Shown: positions 23,438 to 35,100 of the stretch, piece by piece
Position numbering within the stretch: position 1 is the stretch's first letter
Layout: the number at the start of each line of letters is the position of its first letter
Source: Halichondria panicea
Lineage: Eukaryota; Porifera; Demospongiae; Suberitida; Halichondriidae
NCBI RefSeq assembly: GCF_963675165.1
Contig: NC_087388.1
Coordinates: forward strand, 2,086,800 to 2,150,799
DNA length: 64,000 bases
Reading direction: 5' to 3'
Translations under genes and position numbers: made by a program
The notes under the pieces: model-generated
Database searches by the model: none
The model's input: only the letters and a program-made list of their open reading frames with translations
Told to the model about the DNA's origin: nothing

Positions 23438-24461
23438 TCTTGTAGAGTATACTCACCAAATACAACACACATGCAGATTGATATCTCTAAAACTCATCTC
23501 TAAGAAGTCATAATTATTGTTGACCTGTTTTGTGGTATGCAGTACCACCAAACATGGTAACGTCAGTATACACACCACACAGGAAAAGATGCTGCCATAG
23601 TTATTTGTCCTACCAAATAAACATAACGATAACGTTAACAGGAACACTTTCACTGAACAATGTTCATGCACACCTCAAGGAACTTGATTTAGCTAAAGCC
23701 CAGAAATATCAGGAAATGATTACAATTTTCGATCAACTTATCAGCAACTAGACAAACTAAGAGTTTGGTGATTATTTGTGGTGGTCTGAGCTCCAATCAT
23801 GAAAACTGCAAATATTTTGTCCCCTGGAAATTACTAGCTATATACGGTACGTGCTTAATTTGTGATGACACTGCATGTACAAGCTCTTTATCTATTGTGA
23901 AAATTACTTTGCTCCTTGGGTTGCACTCTATGCAAAAAGTCGCAATCAATCGAAAAAGCCTTAATTGCATTCAAAACCAGATACTTTTATAAATCAGATT
24001 CTATATGTAGGTCGAGCTATATGTATATTCATAAAATTTCTGCAGGCAATGAGACACTTATGTAGATACTGTGCATGCATAAAAATGTGGTACAAACAAC
24101 ACATAAAGGAGAGCAATTCTTAAGCTAAAGTCAGTGACACGTGGATAGAAAGCCGCTTTTTGTTAGCCCTATAGGTTAAAATGGTGGACCAAAAACTGGT
24201 GCACTCTGCTTGGTTGCTCGTTCAAATCAATCATGAGTTTTAGGGCTATTACAAGCACAGTACACAGGATTTACTTGCATATGTCAGACAGGAAGTTTAA
24301 AATGTCAAGACATGTTAACGCCAAGTATGAGCCAGGGTAAGTCGAGTGTTGAGCATGCGCGTGGTGGACCACATAGTAGTGTCAGTCGCATGTGTCAGAA
24401 AAGAAGGCAAACTGATATTTCTTATCCTTTTTGATCCTCGTTCTCTACACTGGTACTATGG
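23438..24461. other. Intergenic, no gene seen
   Basis: AT-rich sequence upstream of the Roc-COR gene, presumably including its promoter. One stretch near 24165-24240 (CTGCTTGGTTGCTCGTTCAA) resembles 44940-45015, so it is a dispersed repeat. Confidence 0.5.
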
Positions 24462-27400
24462 CCACGGAAGAAGAGAGAAACTGATGGGGTAACCCGGGCT
24501 AACGTCTCCCGCGAGGAACTCCGGGACATGTTAAGGACTGCTGTGAGGGAAGCTATCTCCCCCCCACCAGCCCACACCGGTACGTGCTGTCACAGCCTAG
24601 CTGCTTGGAGCTATAGTCCTACATACTTTTATATAATAATTGGCATAGTAGATACTCTAATGTAGACGAGAAATTAATAATTATGGTAGTTGACATAATT
24701 ATAGTAAGCAGAAGTTCTGATATAGCATATAGTAAGTATACTCTAGTGCATGTACACTAGAAAATGCTGGGCCTCCACTGAGGCAGATATATGTCACCCT
24801 CTAGAGCTTAGCCTCCACTAAGGTCACCTCTGGTTACCCTCTGGCACTGGTGACTGTGCCTCTACTGAGGCAGATGCCGTGTCCTCACAAGGATGGGGTG
24901 GTGGACATGGGGTTCCTCACTCATTGCTAATTTCCGGTGATGACCTGCATGTAGTGAAGTGCGGGACCTGAGCCTGCCATTACTCTATCTCTGCATTGAT
25001 CGAGGCAGAAGACCCACCTCTCACCCCGAGTGGGGGTGGTGCCAGTTTGATTGTGGGCAGGTCGTCAGAAGACGAGGCCCTGTTCGTGTTGAGTGATGGC
25101 CTCCCAGCGAAGCTGGCACGAAAAATTCAGAAAGGGGGTTATGTGGACATGGCGGAGCTGCTCCGAGACAACATGGAACTCGGTCGGTGCAGGGAGGAGG
25201 GTCCCAGGAGGGCAGTTCTTGATCTCCTGACCTGGGTGACCAGTATTGTAGCTGAAAAACAGCTCTAGGCATACCAGACTCTAGTCGTCTGAGAGCTGTG
25301 GCTGGCAGGCCTATGACTCTATGTTCCGGCAGCGGGCGGCTAACAATCCCAGAGTGGTCTGGTCATAGCTGAATAGCTCATTGTATGCCACCTCCTTCTT
25401 GGCTAATCAGAACCAGCGGGGCCGGGGGGGGACGTGTCAACATTGCATGGAGACCGATCAGAGTTGTGCCCGGTAGGAATCTGGGAGACTACTCGGACAG
25501 ACGCCGGCGTGACCCGGCTTGTTTCGACTGGAATGATGGCAAATGTTCCTCTCCATACTGTCGGTTTAAACACGTTTGTGCAACGTGTGGGGGGGTGGCT
25601 ACTCACACGGACCTCAGGGCTAAGCCGTCAAAAGAGTGACCATTATCAGAAACAGAACCTGGCTAGAGTGTTGTGTTGTGTTTTTTGGGCTACTCATTAT
25701 TTCAATATTATGATAGTATGGTGGGTACTGGTCGTTTCATACTGAAAGGACATTAAAAATTAGGAGGGTACTGGTCGCCTGTTGATGGGGTAATCCTCGC
25801 GGCTTCGAATAATGTCGTGGCAGAGTGGGAGAGGCTACTAGCATCCCACCCGGACAGTGGCCTACATTGTTTGTGGTATTACATCTGATTTTCGTATTGG
25901 TGTAGACCCATCTCTCATAAATGGGCAGTTCCAGAGTACAAATAGTAATATGCAATCGACGAGAGATAACGCTCAGGTTATTGATAGCTCATTGAACAGA
26001 GTAATTGGTCCCTTGCCCGTGGACACCCCTGGGATTCATGTGAATAGGTTTGGGGTAATCCCGAAAGCAAACCAGCCAGATAAATGGAGGCTCATAGTTG
26101 ACCTATCACACCCCACTGATTTCAGTGTCAACGATGGTATTCCCCAGACCCTGTGCTCCCTACGGTACGTCACTGTGGACTTGGCGGTGCACATAATCCG
26201 GCAGTGTGGCAAGGGCGCCCTTCTTGCGAAACTAGATCTCGAGAGTGCGTATCGTATTGTGCCGGTTCACCCTATAGTGACCACTGGTTTCTTGGTATGA
26301 AATGGAAAGGGGCCCTTTATGTGGACGCTGCATTACCGTTTGGTTTGAGATCGGCCCCCAAGATATTCAATGCAGTCGCTGATGCCTTGCTGTGGATAAT
26401 GGGTTTCCAAGGAGTGCCGTTGGGGATTCACTACTTGGACGACTTCTTGCTGGTGCATGGGGAAGCCTGGAATAGGGGTTTGCGCCCACTCCATTCAGAC
26501 AGCCCTGGCGACATGTCAGACACTGGGAGTCCCAGTGGCACCCCATAAGGTGGAAGGCTCGTCAACGGTTTTGACTTTCCCAACATAAAGAGGGAACTTC
26601 TCTCCCTGCTGGGAATGCTTCACCATGCTGTCCTGAGAAGGATTGATCGACACGCCAATGCTGGCGACTCAGAACCATCACCACATTCGGCTAGGTCTAG
26701 GTTTTCGGTCTGACCTGGAGTTTGTTCCTGAATGGTATTAGAAGGGGAATCCACGCCCTCGGGCATAGTGGTCACTTCTGATGCGTCTGGATCATGGAGC
26801 TGTGGAACCTTTTCACAGACGAGATATTGGTTTCAAATCCCTTAGCAAGGCTACTGGGTCGGAGTTCACATAACGATGAAAGAATTACTACCAGTTATGG
26901 TCGCGTGTGCCTAATTGTGGGGAAGGTCCTCCCAGGGTCAATCCATTCAAGTCAGATGTGATAATGCAGCGGTGGTGGCAATTCTGCGTTCAGGCACAAG
27001 CAAAGACAAGCATTTAGTGCTATGCTTAGCATTTTTCAAGGCAGAGGCAGAGTACTTACCTGGTAGATTGAATATTGCATTATCTAGAGACAAACTATCT
27101 CACTTATTCCAGATCTGCCACAAGGCTCCGGTACCAATCCCACAGGAACTGTTTCAGGCCCTCATTGCCACGCAACTGGACTGGACGTCCGTGAGCTAGA
27201 AAAGAATGTTTCATTCTAAGTCGACACAGAATACTTACAAAGTGGGTCAGGCCCGGTATTAAATTTTGTTCTATGTTCTCGTGGTCACCATTTCCATTAT
27301 TAGAATCATCATTTGTTGCCTTTTTAGCAGGGGAGGATCTAAAGCATAAGGTGTACCTGTCTGTGGTGAGGTGCTAATCGCAGCAGACCCGTTTGTCATG

Positions 27401-28340
27401 CACCCCTTGGCATCGTCTCGAGTACGTGCTGAAAAGAGCATAAAATCCAAACCTCGCTTGCCCATGACCCCAGTCATTCTTCGAAAGTTGAAACAGGTTT
27501 GGATGTGTCTTCTGAGGACCACGACACAAAAATTATTTGGACGGCTTGTCGAACAGGAACAGATTTGTGTCCTGTAACAGCCCGGTTGAACTACCCTTAT
27601 TTGTTTTCGCGGACGGAAAATTGTTATCTCGTTCTCGATTTATTGATTGGCTGCGAAAAGAAGCCGGTATAGACCCTACTATATTGATTGCAGTCACAGT
27701 TTTCGAATTAGAGCAGCAACAACGGCAGCTAAGAAGCAGGGGCGTAGCCAGGATTTGAGAGAGGGGGGTGCTTGATGAATGGATTGTCCGAATTACCAGT
27801 GGGGGGTCTGTGGGCACTCCCCCAGAACATTTTTGTTCAGTGCTCTGAGATTGATTTTAATGCAATCTGGCTAAATAAATGAGGGTACTGCTGCTTTGAG
27901 GGTACTGGTGGTTAAGCCACATCTTCATCTGAAGATGTCCTATAAAATGCATTGTTTTGAGTTGTGACAATTAAATCATGCAGCTGCTAACCAGGTTCTG
28001 CTTGTGAATTAGCAGGACAGGGTGGCAAGCCACTTGCAGTTGCAGTGCTGCTCTGCGAACTATAGGCTCAACTGAAAATACTCAAAGAGTGACATAATGA
28101 TGATAGTGATAGCTGCTGAACAGTCTGCAACTCTGTGGGGTAGCTTAGCTAGTTAGTAAAATGAACTTGTGCATGGAGCAGAGTCTGAGGCCAGAGGGGG
28201 GTGCTGGAGCACCCTCTGCACCCCTCTGGCTACGCTACTGAGAAGGGCGTAGAAGATTGCATCATAAAGACGCTAGGAAGGTGGAAAAGTTCAGCACATC
28301 TTCAATATGTCCGTTTATCTCGAAATCAGCTGGTAGGTGT
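24462..28340 (+). mobile_element. Degenerate DIRS-type retroelement (gag-like, RT, RNase H, tyrosine recombinase)
   Basis: Plus-strand fragments in several frames keep the order of a DIRS element. Gag-like: about 24996-25640, with LSDGLPAKLARKIQKGGYVD, then IAWRPIRVVPGRN, then a zinc knuckle CFDWNDGKCSSPYCRFKHVC. Reverse transcriptase: about 25990-26500 with RFGVIPKANQPDKWRLIVDL, AKLDLESAYRIVPVHP, LPFGLRSAPKIF and the catalytic YLDD. RNase H: about 26765-27199 with TSDASGSWSCG and CDNAAVVAILRSG. Tyrosine recombinase: about 27540-28330 with HSFRIRAATTAA and GRWKSSAHLQYVRLS. Frameshifts at about 25265, 26300, 26550 and 27680 and an inserted MITE make it inactive. Use of a tyrosine recombinase rather than a DDE integrase is the family hallmark. 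Confidence 0.82.
27737..28240. mobile_element. MITE inserted in the DIRS recombinase, 5-bp target duplication
   Basis: Ends CAGGGGCGTAGCCAGGAT and TGGCTACGCTACTG; direct repeat AGAAG at 27732-27736 and 28241-28245. Removing the element and one AGAAG makes the recombinase reading continuous across the join (AAKK then GVEDC), which confirms both boundaries. Its ends resemble those of 9688-10219. Confidence 0.88.
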
Positions 28341-28921
28341 CACAGAACACTTGTTGTGCATGCAATGGTACAGTTATTTGAATTTTGGCTTGGGCTTTCG
28401 GTGGGGTTTTGGGTAGGGGGCTGTTCCCTTTCCCCTCTAAAAAAGGAGAAGAGTTTCACAGCCACTTGTGGGGTTAATTAAGGAGAATTCCCCATAATTT
28501 GGGCTCAAAACCCCTCTCGCGACCCATGACTAATTAGTTAGGGGTCGCGGGATGGGGTCAACCTCGGGGAACGCCTTCACCAAACACAAGAAAAATATCT
28601 AAATTTCCTATACTTTCAGGATGGTGCAAAATTTCTTGTAGACTTTCCTTTATGAATCTTACACATGTCCTAAACTTCTTCAGGAATAATAAACGAAACT
28701 GTAGAGGAAACGTTGCACTATCCTTTGTAAGTAGGTTGCAGGACACCTGCTGCCATTTTTCAGGAAATGTGCAGATTTTAAGAGCTGCACTGTAGCAGGA
28801 AATTGAAATATTTTCCCTGTGAAATCCCTACACAATGGCCATGTCTTAACTTGGCTGCTGTGGCGTAAGTTGTTAATTATTATTTAGGTGGTTGGTGTTG
28901 AGAAAATACAAAGGCGTTAGC
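28341..28921. other. 3' flank of the DIRS element, no gene seen
   Basis: It has a G-rich stretch (about 28395-28425) and an inverted GGGGTCGCG/CGCGACCC motif near 28510-28550 that may belong to the retroelement terminus. I see no coding sequence. Confidence 0.4.
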
Positions 28922-30017
28922 TAGACTGGAAACCATGCCCCTTTCTTTAGGGAAAGAGACTGGCCAGGTGACTATCAACGACTCGTGTTCATTGCGTACT
29001 GAATTTTGCGGAAGTGGTTTAGGGAAAAGGGTGTGGTCACCAGTGTTGCGGTTTAGTATACTTTGGCTAGATCCAGAGGAGGTTGGACACGATCACGTGC
29101 ACCACTTTTTTTGCTGAGCTGGCACAGAAATTGACAGAATTTTCTATGTAAACTTCTAGCTGGTGTTGCACGATCATTGGAGACTGAAGGCAACATTTAT
29201 GTATCTCTCTGGCTACTTTGAATATAAAGCATTTATTAACCAACCCGATCCCCAGCGATCCCCTCTATTCTGGCGAGTTATCAGTGCATACAGTGTTTAC
29301 TAGATTCTTGCCAGCCAGTACAATGCAAGCTACATACAGCGCCGCTGAACTATGCTCTACCCTATAGTCTAGCTAATTTTGGTCCAGCCAGACAACAGAC
29401 ACAGCTAGTCGGGTGTTATAAATCAGCAAAGCAAGAGTATCCATAACTTTTTTTACAGTTATTCGGTATCTATAGTAGATCTAACGTGAGCAGAGACCTT
29501 AGGAATGTCACATCAATGTCACATCCAAGTCTGGAGCTAGCTGTCACCTGGATGTACCTAGTTCTTGTCCTGTCTGTGGCAATGTCGTGATACGCTGTAA
29601 TAGAAACTCAAATGTTGCTGGCAATAGGGCAAAGCAAAGGGACTTTCCATAAACCAGTTGGCAGAGAGACAAATATATCTCTGCATCTCTGCTACTTCTG
29701 TCTGTTATTTTTGCAGTGGCCTTGTAGCCATCCAGGTTATAGCAACTTTAGAATTGCTTCATTGGAGAAGTACTGATAGACAACTTATATCCAAACAGCT
29801 AGCTAAGTAGACATAAAATTTATACTGCAACTGTACAGCTAAAAATATTAATACTCACATAAAATAATAAAATTTATGCTTAGTGTGCAATATGTGGTTT
29901 AGATATCTCCCACGCATTCATGCACACACTACATTCCAAGCATTCCGTTGGGACGAGTCGTTGATAGTCACCTGGCCAGTCTCTTTCCCTAAAGAAAGGG
30001 GCGTGGTTTCCAGTATA
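28922..30017. mobile_element. Inverted-repeat element, TAGACTGGAAACC ends, 9-bp duplication
   Basis: Terminal arms of about 75 bp (TAGACTGGAAACCATGCCCC ... ACTATCAACGACTCGT) are matched in inverse at about 29950-30017. It is flanked by GGCGTTAGC at 28913-28921 and 30018-30026. The interior has no transposase, so it is a non-autonomous MULE-like element by duplication length. Confidence 0.82.
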
Positions 30018-30026
30018 GGCGTTAGC

Positions 30027-30084
30027 TAGCCTTGATTCAAGGCCGATTAAAATACGTATTTTAATCGGCCTGGAATCGAGGCTA
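30027..30084. mobile_element. 58-bp palindromic micro-element, 9-bp duplication
   Basis: An almost perfect hairpin from TAGCCTTGATTCAAGGCCG to CGGCCTGGAATCGAGGCTA. It is flanked by GGCGTTAGC on both sides (30018-30026, shared with the preceding element, and 30085-30093). Relatives are at 41821, 41893, 51594 and as partial copies elsewhere. Confidence 0.82.
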
Positions 30085-30097
30085 GGCGTTAGCATGA

Positions 30098-30560
30098 CAG
30101 AGGAGGTACGACAGTAGTTGGGCGTGGCCCGACCGTCTCCCTGACGGGAGGTCGGGTTGCAAGCCTATCTGGGATTTGTTCTGTAGCATTATGTAAAAAA
30201 CTGCCATGAATATTCTTCTTCTCAAGTGGGTGTTAACCGACATGATGACGTGATAAACCACAGCATACTGCATGCGGTTTCGCAACTAGATGCAAACAGA
30301 AGTGTAACCAAGCACGTGAAAAATGCTGCAATCTGATAGGGCGCCACTATAGTGGCGCTAGAACAAATCCCAGATAGGCTTGCAACCCGACCTCCCGTCA
30401 GGAGACGGTCGAGCCACGCCCAACTAGTACGACAGGCGCGGTGCAGCTCAGGCAATTAACAATAATTATTCGCCCACGCACCGCCCACGTCATATGTTTT
30501 TGCTGAGAGTAATCAGAGGCTAATTACTTGAGTTGCACCGCGCCTGTCGGACCTCCTCTG
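30098..30560. mobile_element. CAGAGGAGGT-type MITE, interrupted
   Basis: It starts CAGAGGAGGTACGACAG and ends CTGTCGGACCTCCTCTG, with inner arms GGCGCGGTGCAGCTCA and TGAGTTGCACCGCGCC. It is flanked by TTAGCATGA at 30089-30097 and 30561-30569. The 312-bp element at 30115-30426 is inserted in its left arm. Confidence 0.82.
30115..30426. mobile_element. Nested MITE, TAGTTGGGCGTGG ends, 9-bp duplication
   Basis: Arms of about 68 bp (TAGTTGGGCGTGGC ... GCAAGCCTATCTGGGATTTG) in inverted orientation. Direct repeat GTACGACAG at 30106-30114 and 30427-30435. Removing the element with one repeat restores the arm of the host element, fixing its boundaries. Confidence 0.85.
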
Positions 30561-30580
30561 TTAGCATGATGCTACAGCCC

Positions 30581-31158
30581 CAGAGAAGGTTGGCCACAAA
30601 GCAGAGGAGGTCGGACATCACTTGAACTTTCACTAATTATGACCTTTTAATTACATTCCAGGCCAAATTGCTTTTCGTTTTTGCTGACTCAGCAGTAGAA
30701 CATAACTGGATCTAGGCGGATCTAGCTAGTATGGGTATTATGTGCTGATAGGGTTAGGTCCAGTAACCATCATAGACACCAAACACAACTAGCTGTCAAC
30801 AGATTCAGCGACAGAAACCGTGCAGAAATATTGTCTCATGAATCAGTCGCCCTCTACAACATAAACTCGTGATTAGGCCGCCCAACTTTTAGAGGGTGGC
30901 TAAAATAGAGACTAGCAGAAGTACAATAGACGCTACTGCTGAGTCAGCAAAATGAAAAGCAATTTGGCCTGGAATGTCATTAAAAGGTCAAAGTTCAAGT
31001 GATGTCCGACCTCCTCTGGTACCATCCAAACTTCTGTTGAAAACATTGGTGCACGTGATGCGTTTCCAATCCCTTTCCTTTACTATCTATGACAAAACAT
31101 AAGCTCTTGTGATGATTCATTAGTGACCTTTTAACCCTGTCTAATTCAACCTCCTCTG
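30581..31158. mobile_element. CAGAG(A/G)AGGTT-type element with a further element inside
   Basis: Outer ends CAGAGAAGGTTGGC and AACCTCCTCTG; flanks CTACAGCCC and CTACAGCTA agree at 7 of 9. Inside, 30602-31018 runs from CAGAGGAGGTCGGACATCAC to GATGTCCGACCTCCTCTG and shares its arms with 18281-19292. The nested boundary duplication is not clear. Confidence 0.62.
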
Positions 31159-32101
31159 CTACAGCTATAAATCTCTCGGTATCATGTCCTACAAATTTAG
31201 CTGGCGAATATTTGTGTGACATAATTATTATTTGAACATGAACCTTTTCATTACGTATCAGCTTCTCACAAAAATACCGAATTGGTGAGGGTTTCATAAA
31301 TAGCTGGTTAGATAAGATTTAGCATCAAACAAATTGCTAAAAGGGTTCAATTAGCCTAGCTCATGAATTTGACAATATTTACACTTAGGAAAAAGAGGCA
31401 ATGGGGAACTTAGACCATAATTATTATGTGATATACTCAGCGATGAATCAGGACACAGCTGTTTTCAGTTGGTTTCGTATCGTACATCTGGTCATCTGAT
31501 TCACTGTAGATGTCCTCATCCTAAAGGAATCTTTGTAATTTGTGATGTACAGAAACGCAAATCATGTATTGTGACCACAAAGATTATTCTACGCTGATCT
31601 AGCACTAACTCTATAGCTGAATACACTATATTCAGCAGATTAATGGATGATACTTTTGCAATCTCACAAACTTTATTTCTATACACAAAATGTAGATTGT
31701 GGCAGCCCTGCAAGTCGCCATAAATTTCTTGTGCTATATACAAACATAGGAATTCAATATAGAACCATGCAGATAAGACTCTCCCAAGTAGGCTATTTAT
31801 ATTTTCATCATTACGAGATCTCCAGAGATCTGTAGTATATACATGTGCTTACTACAAAACGACTCTACTGTATGAACCTACAATATTTAAGTTACTGTAG
31901 CGATACAGTTCGATAACAAATCAAGTAAACTTGCTATTAACTATTTTATTCTACAAGCTGTATGTGTTTGGTTAATCTTCCAATCTCACTAAAACATAAC
32001 TTACTATTACCTATATAATATTACCGGTAAATTTCCGGTAAAATTTGTTAATTCTACTGCTCTGTGCAATGTGTTGATACTATAATATTTATGTCGATAG
32101 G
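31159..32101. other. 3' flank of ZNFX1-like gene A
   Basis: No gene is seen. TTTATT at 31945-31950 reads AATAAA on the minus strand, about 152 nt past the stop codon of gene A, and is a plausible polyadenylation signal. Confidence 0.55.
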
Positions 32102-35100
32102 TCAGTCTTCAAGCTGTAATCGTGCAAGTTCTTGTGGATCAAAGTTATGCATATTAGCCATTTCCGACCAGGCAGGATGTTCAGCGCCATCCATTTCTGT
32201 TGCTACCTGGTTGCTAGCAAGTAGCTGATGATGGCTACCACCAATCTCTGCATTACACTCGGGACATTTGGCCGTTTCCATGGCTCCACCACACTCTCCA
32301 ATGCAGTAGAAATGTCCTTGGGGACATTTGAACCAATGGCCTTTCGTTAGACCCATTGCTTCGACAATTTCAAGTTTCTCAGCTTCGGACAAGTTATCAA
32401 CTTGATACTCCTTGCATAGAGTTTGAATAGAGTGCATTATTTCTGTTTCATCATCTGAAGTGATTTTGGGGACCGTAGAATCATCTGTTGTTTTATGTCC
32501 GCTTTCGTGCAGTCTGGATAGTAGTTTCTCAATCAAAACGTGATTATTGGTTGAGATTTTGCCTTCCTTCCTCTCAAGCTTTATCTGGAATTCGGTCAAT
32601 CTTGCTAGAAGTGTGAGTCTTCTCATTTCAGCTTCTCCATCTGAAATTTGTTGTTTTGAGAGGTATTCTGAATGTGACACAAATACTTTTAATGTGTTCA
32701 ACTGTCGCTTGATAAGCTCAATTCTAACGTCAAATGAATTACTATTGGGTGCTGGGATAACCTCTATTGCCTTGACAATGTGTGGCAATAAGGTGAGCTG
32801 TGCTCTAATGACGTCAGGAAATGGTGTGGGTTTCTCAGAAAATAATTTTTTTTCAATCATGGCGAGTTCATTACTTATGAATAGACAATTAGCAGAAGTT
32901 TCCACCGATGCCATAACTTTCTTGAATTCCGCTTTTAATGCTTCTGGATTCAATGTCTTTAATTGTTGCTGCTTAATTGCCTCAATATCTTGTAGGTAGC
33001 ATTTTATAGCATTACCATACCTGAGGCATGTCTTTACTGGTGTTGTACACTTAGGGCACTTCTTTATAGAAACCTCTTCGCTCTCCATTGACATATACGT
33101 ATCCATAGCAGATACTTCAATAACATGCTTGCAATCTGGTAATAGAACAAATCGAGCATCCTCTTCTTCCTCTGTTCCAAAAAGTGTTTCTGTAACTACT
33201 TCTTTGTTACAGATGCGGCAAAGACTTGGACAAGGTTCTCCACATAAGCCTATGCATTCGTGGCCACACTTTAGCAGTTTCTTGCATGGGTCATTGCAAG
33301 GCTTTTGATTACACGGCTCTCCGCACGGCATACTGCATGTTTGGTGGGGGCATGACCACTCACAAGGTTCTTGGCAAGTATCGCATAGCTCAAAGCATTT
33401 CTTTTGACATTTGCTGTGTACACAAAAGGTTGTACAACGTTTAATACATGGTGGGCAGTTAGATGAGCAAGGGAAATCGCATTCATGCCCACAAACTAAT
33501 ATACGCTTGCAAACTGAGTTGCACTGTACATGCAAGCGGCCTTTGTGACAGGTTCCACATGTACCTGAGCACGTATGCCCACAGTCAAGTAGAGCTCCAC
33601 AAGGCTCACGGCATATAGGCTCTAAAATATGGCACTTGGTTTGAACGGTATGCCCACAGGGCAAGTCTTTGTAAACAAGTTCTTGGCATTTCCTAGTGCA
33701 TATCATGAAGCATTCGCTTTGGCACTGGTGTCCACATTTTAAAAGCTGTTCGCATTGTGAACGACATTTTATCTTATTGATAGCTACTGAGCATGCCACA
33801 GTCTCAGTGTGTCCACACTCCTCTAAAAATCTGGGTACTGGCACTAAGCATGGTTGACACTCCGGCCTACATTGGTGACATTTTCTAGTGCATTTGTGGC
33901 CACAGTCCAAAGTTCTAGGGCATGATTTCTGGCATTTGTACTTAATATGGTCACGATCATAAGGATGACAGGATAAACGACAAACGTGTCCGCAAGACAA
34001 ACGTGCATCACATTTTTTCAAGCAACCACCTTCGGGACATTTGGCAAAGTCTTCAGCTGACTTAGCTTTAACTGTTTGATCACGGTGAATCGCACAATGT
34101 AGCAAAAGCGAATCTCCTATACTGTCCATAGACTGAAGTTTAGATATCACTTCAGGCCAGATAGTTTGTTGTTTGTCACGGAGCATTTCTTTGTTCCCAA
34201 TGATAAAGAATCCTTTCTTCGCTCGTGAAAGAGCCACACAAATACGATTCTTTATCCCCACAAATCCAATGTTCTGTTTTGGATTGCTCCGAACTAGTGA
34301 CAGAAGAATAATGTCATTTTCTTCCCCCTGAAAGTCATCCACAACTGCGGTCCTAACACCAACAATTTTCTCGTTACCGAGATGCTTTTTTATTTCTAAA
34401 AGTTGTCCTCGATAGAGAGTCAAAATGGTAATTTGAGATGTATTATATTCTTGCTTGATAAAGTAGCGACACAGAGCTGTTAAAAACTTTGCTTCGTGAG
34501 GATTCGAGTGACTTTTCGTATCAGATTTGCCCGAGACTTCCAATTTTGTGTGAGTTAAAAAGAACAAGCTCTTATCAACTCCTTGTATGTGCTCATATTT
34601 TTCAACAGACTCATGATTTTGCAGGTCAGGATACACTGTTGGAGTAATCAAACTGGCTATTTCTGGTCTCATTCGGTGTTGAATGCCCAACGTCTTTACT
34701 GGACATTTGTTTTTACTCAGTCGTTCGAACAGAGATACATCAAGCTTATAGTTTTTCTCTAGCTCAAAGTAAGTTGGTTTTGGGCGAAGCTGCTCCTGAT
34801 CACCAATCAGAATTAGTTGTTGAACACTAGGTGACAATGACGTAAAAATGTGAGCTTCAAAAATTTCAGCAGCTTCTTCGACAACTACTATCTTTGGTCG
34901 AATGCCTTTTATGATGTAGTTGTGTTTGGCTGCTCCTGTTGTAGTCATGCCAACCACATCTGAACCTTTTACAACCGAAAGATTAATTCCTTCTTTTGCT
35001 TTCTGAACATTTGAACAAGCGTTTTTGTACCTCTTGGAAAGACGTTCCAACAGGTTCCTCTGATACAGCATGTAGCTATCTCTCCAATGCAGGTACAATC

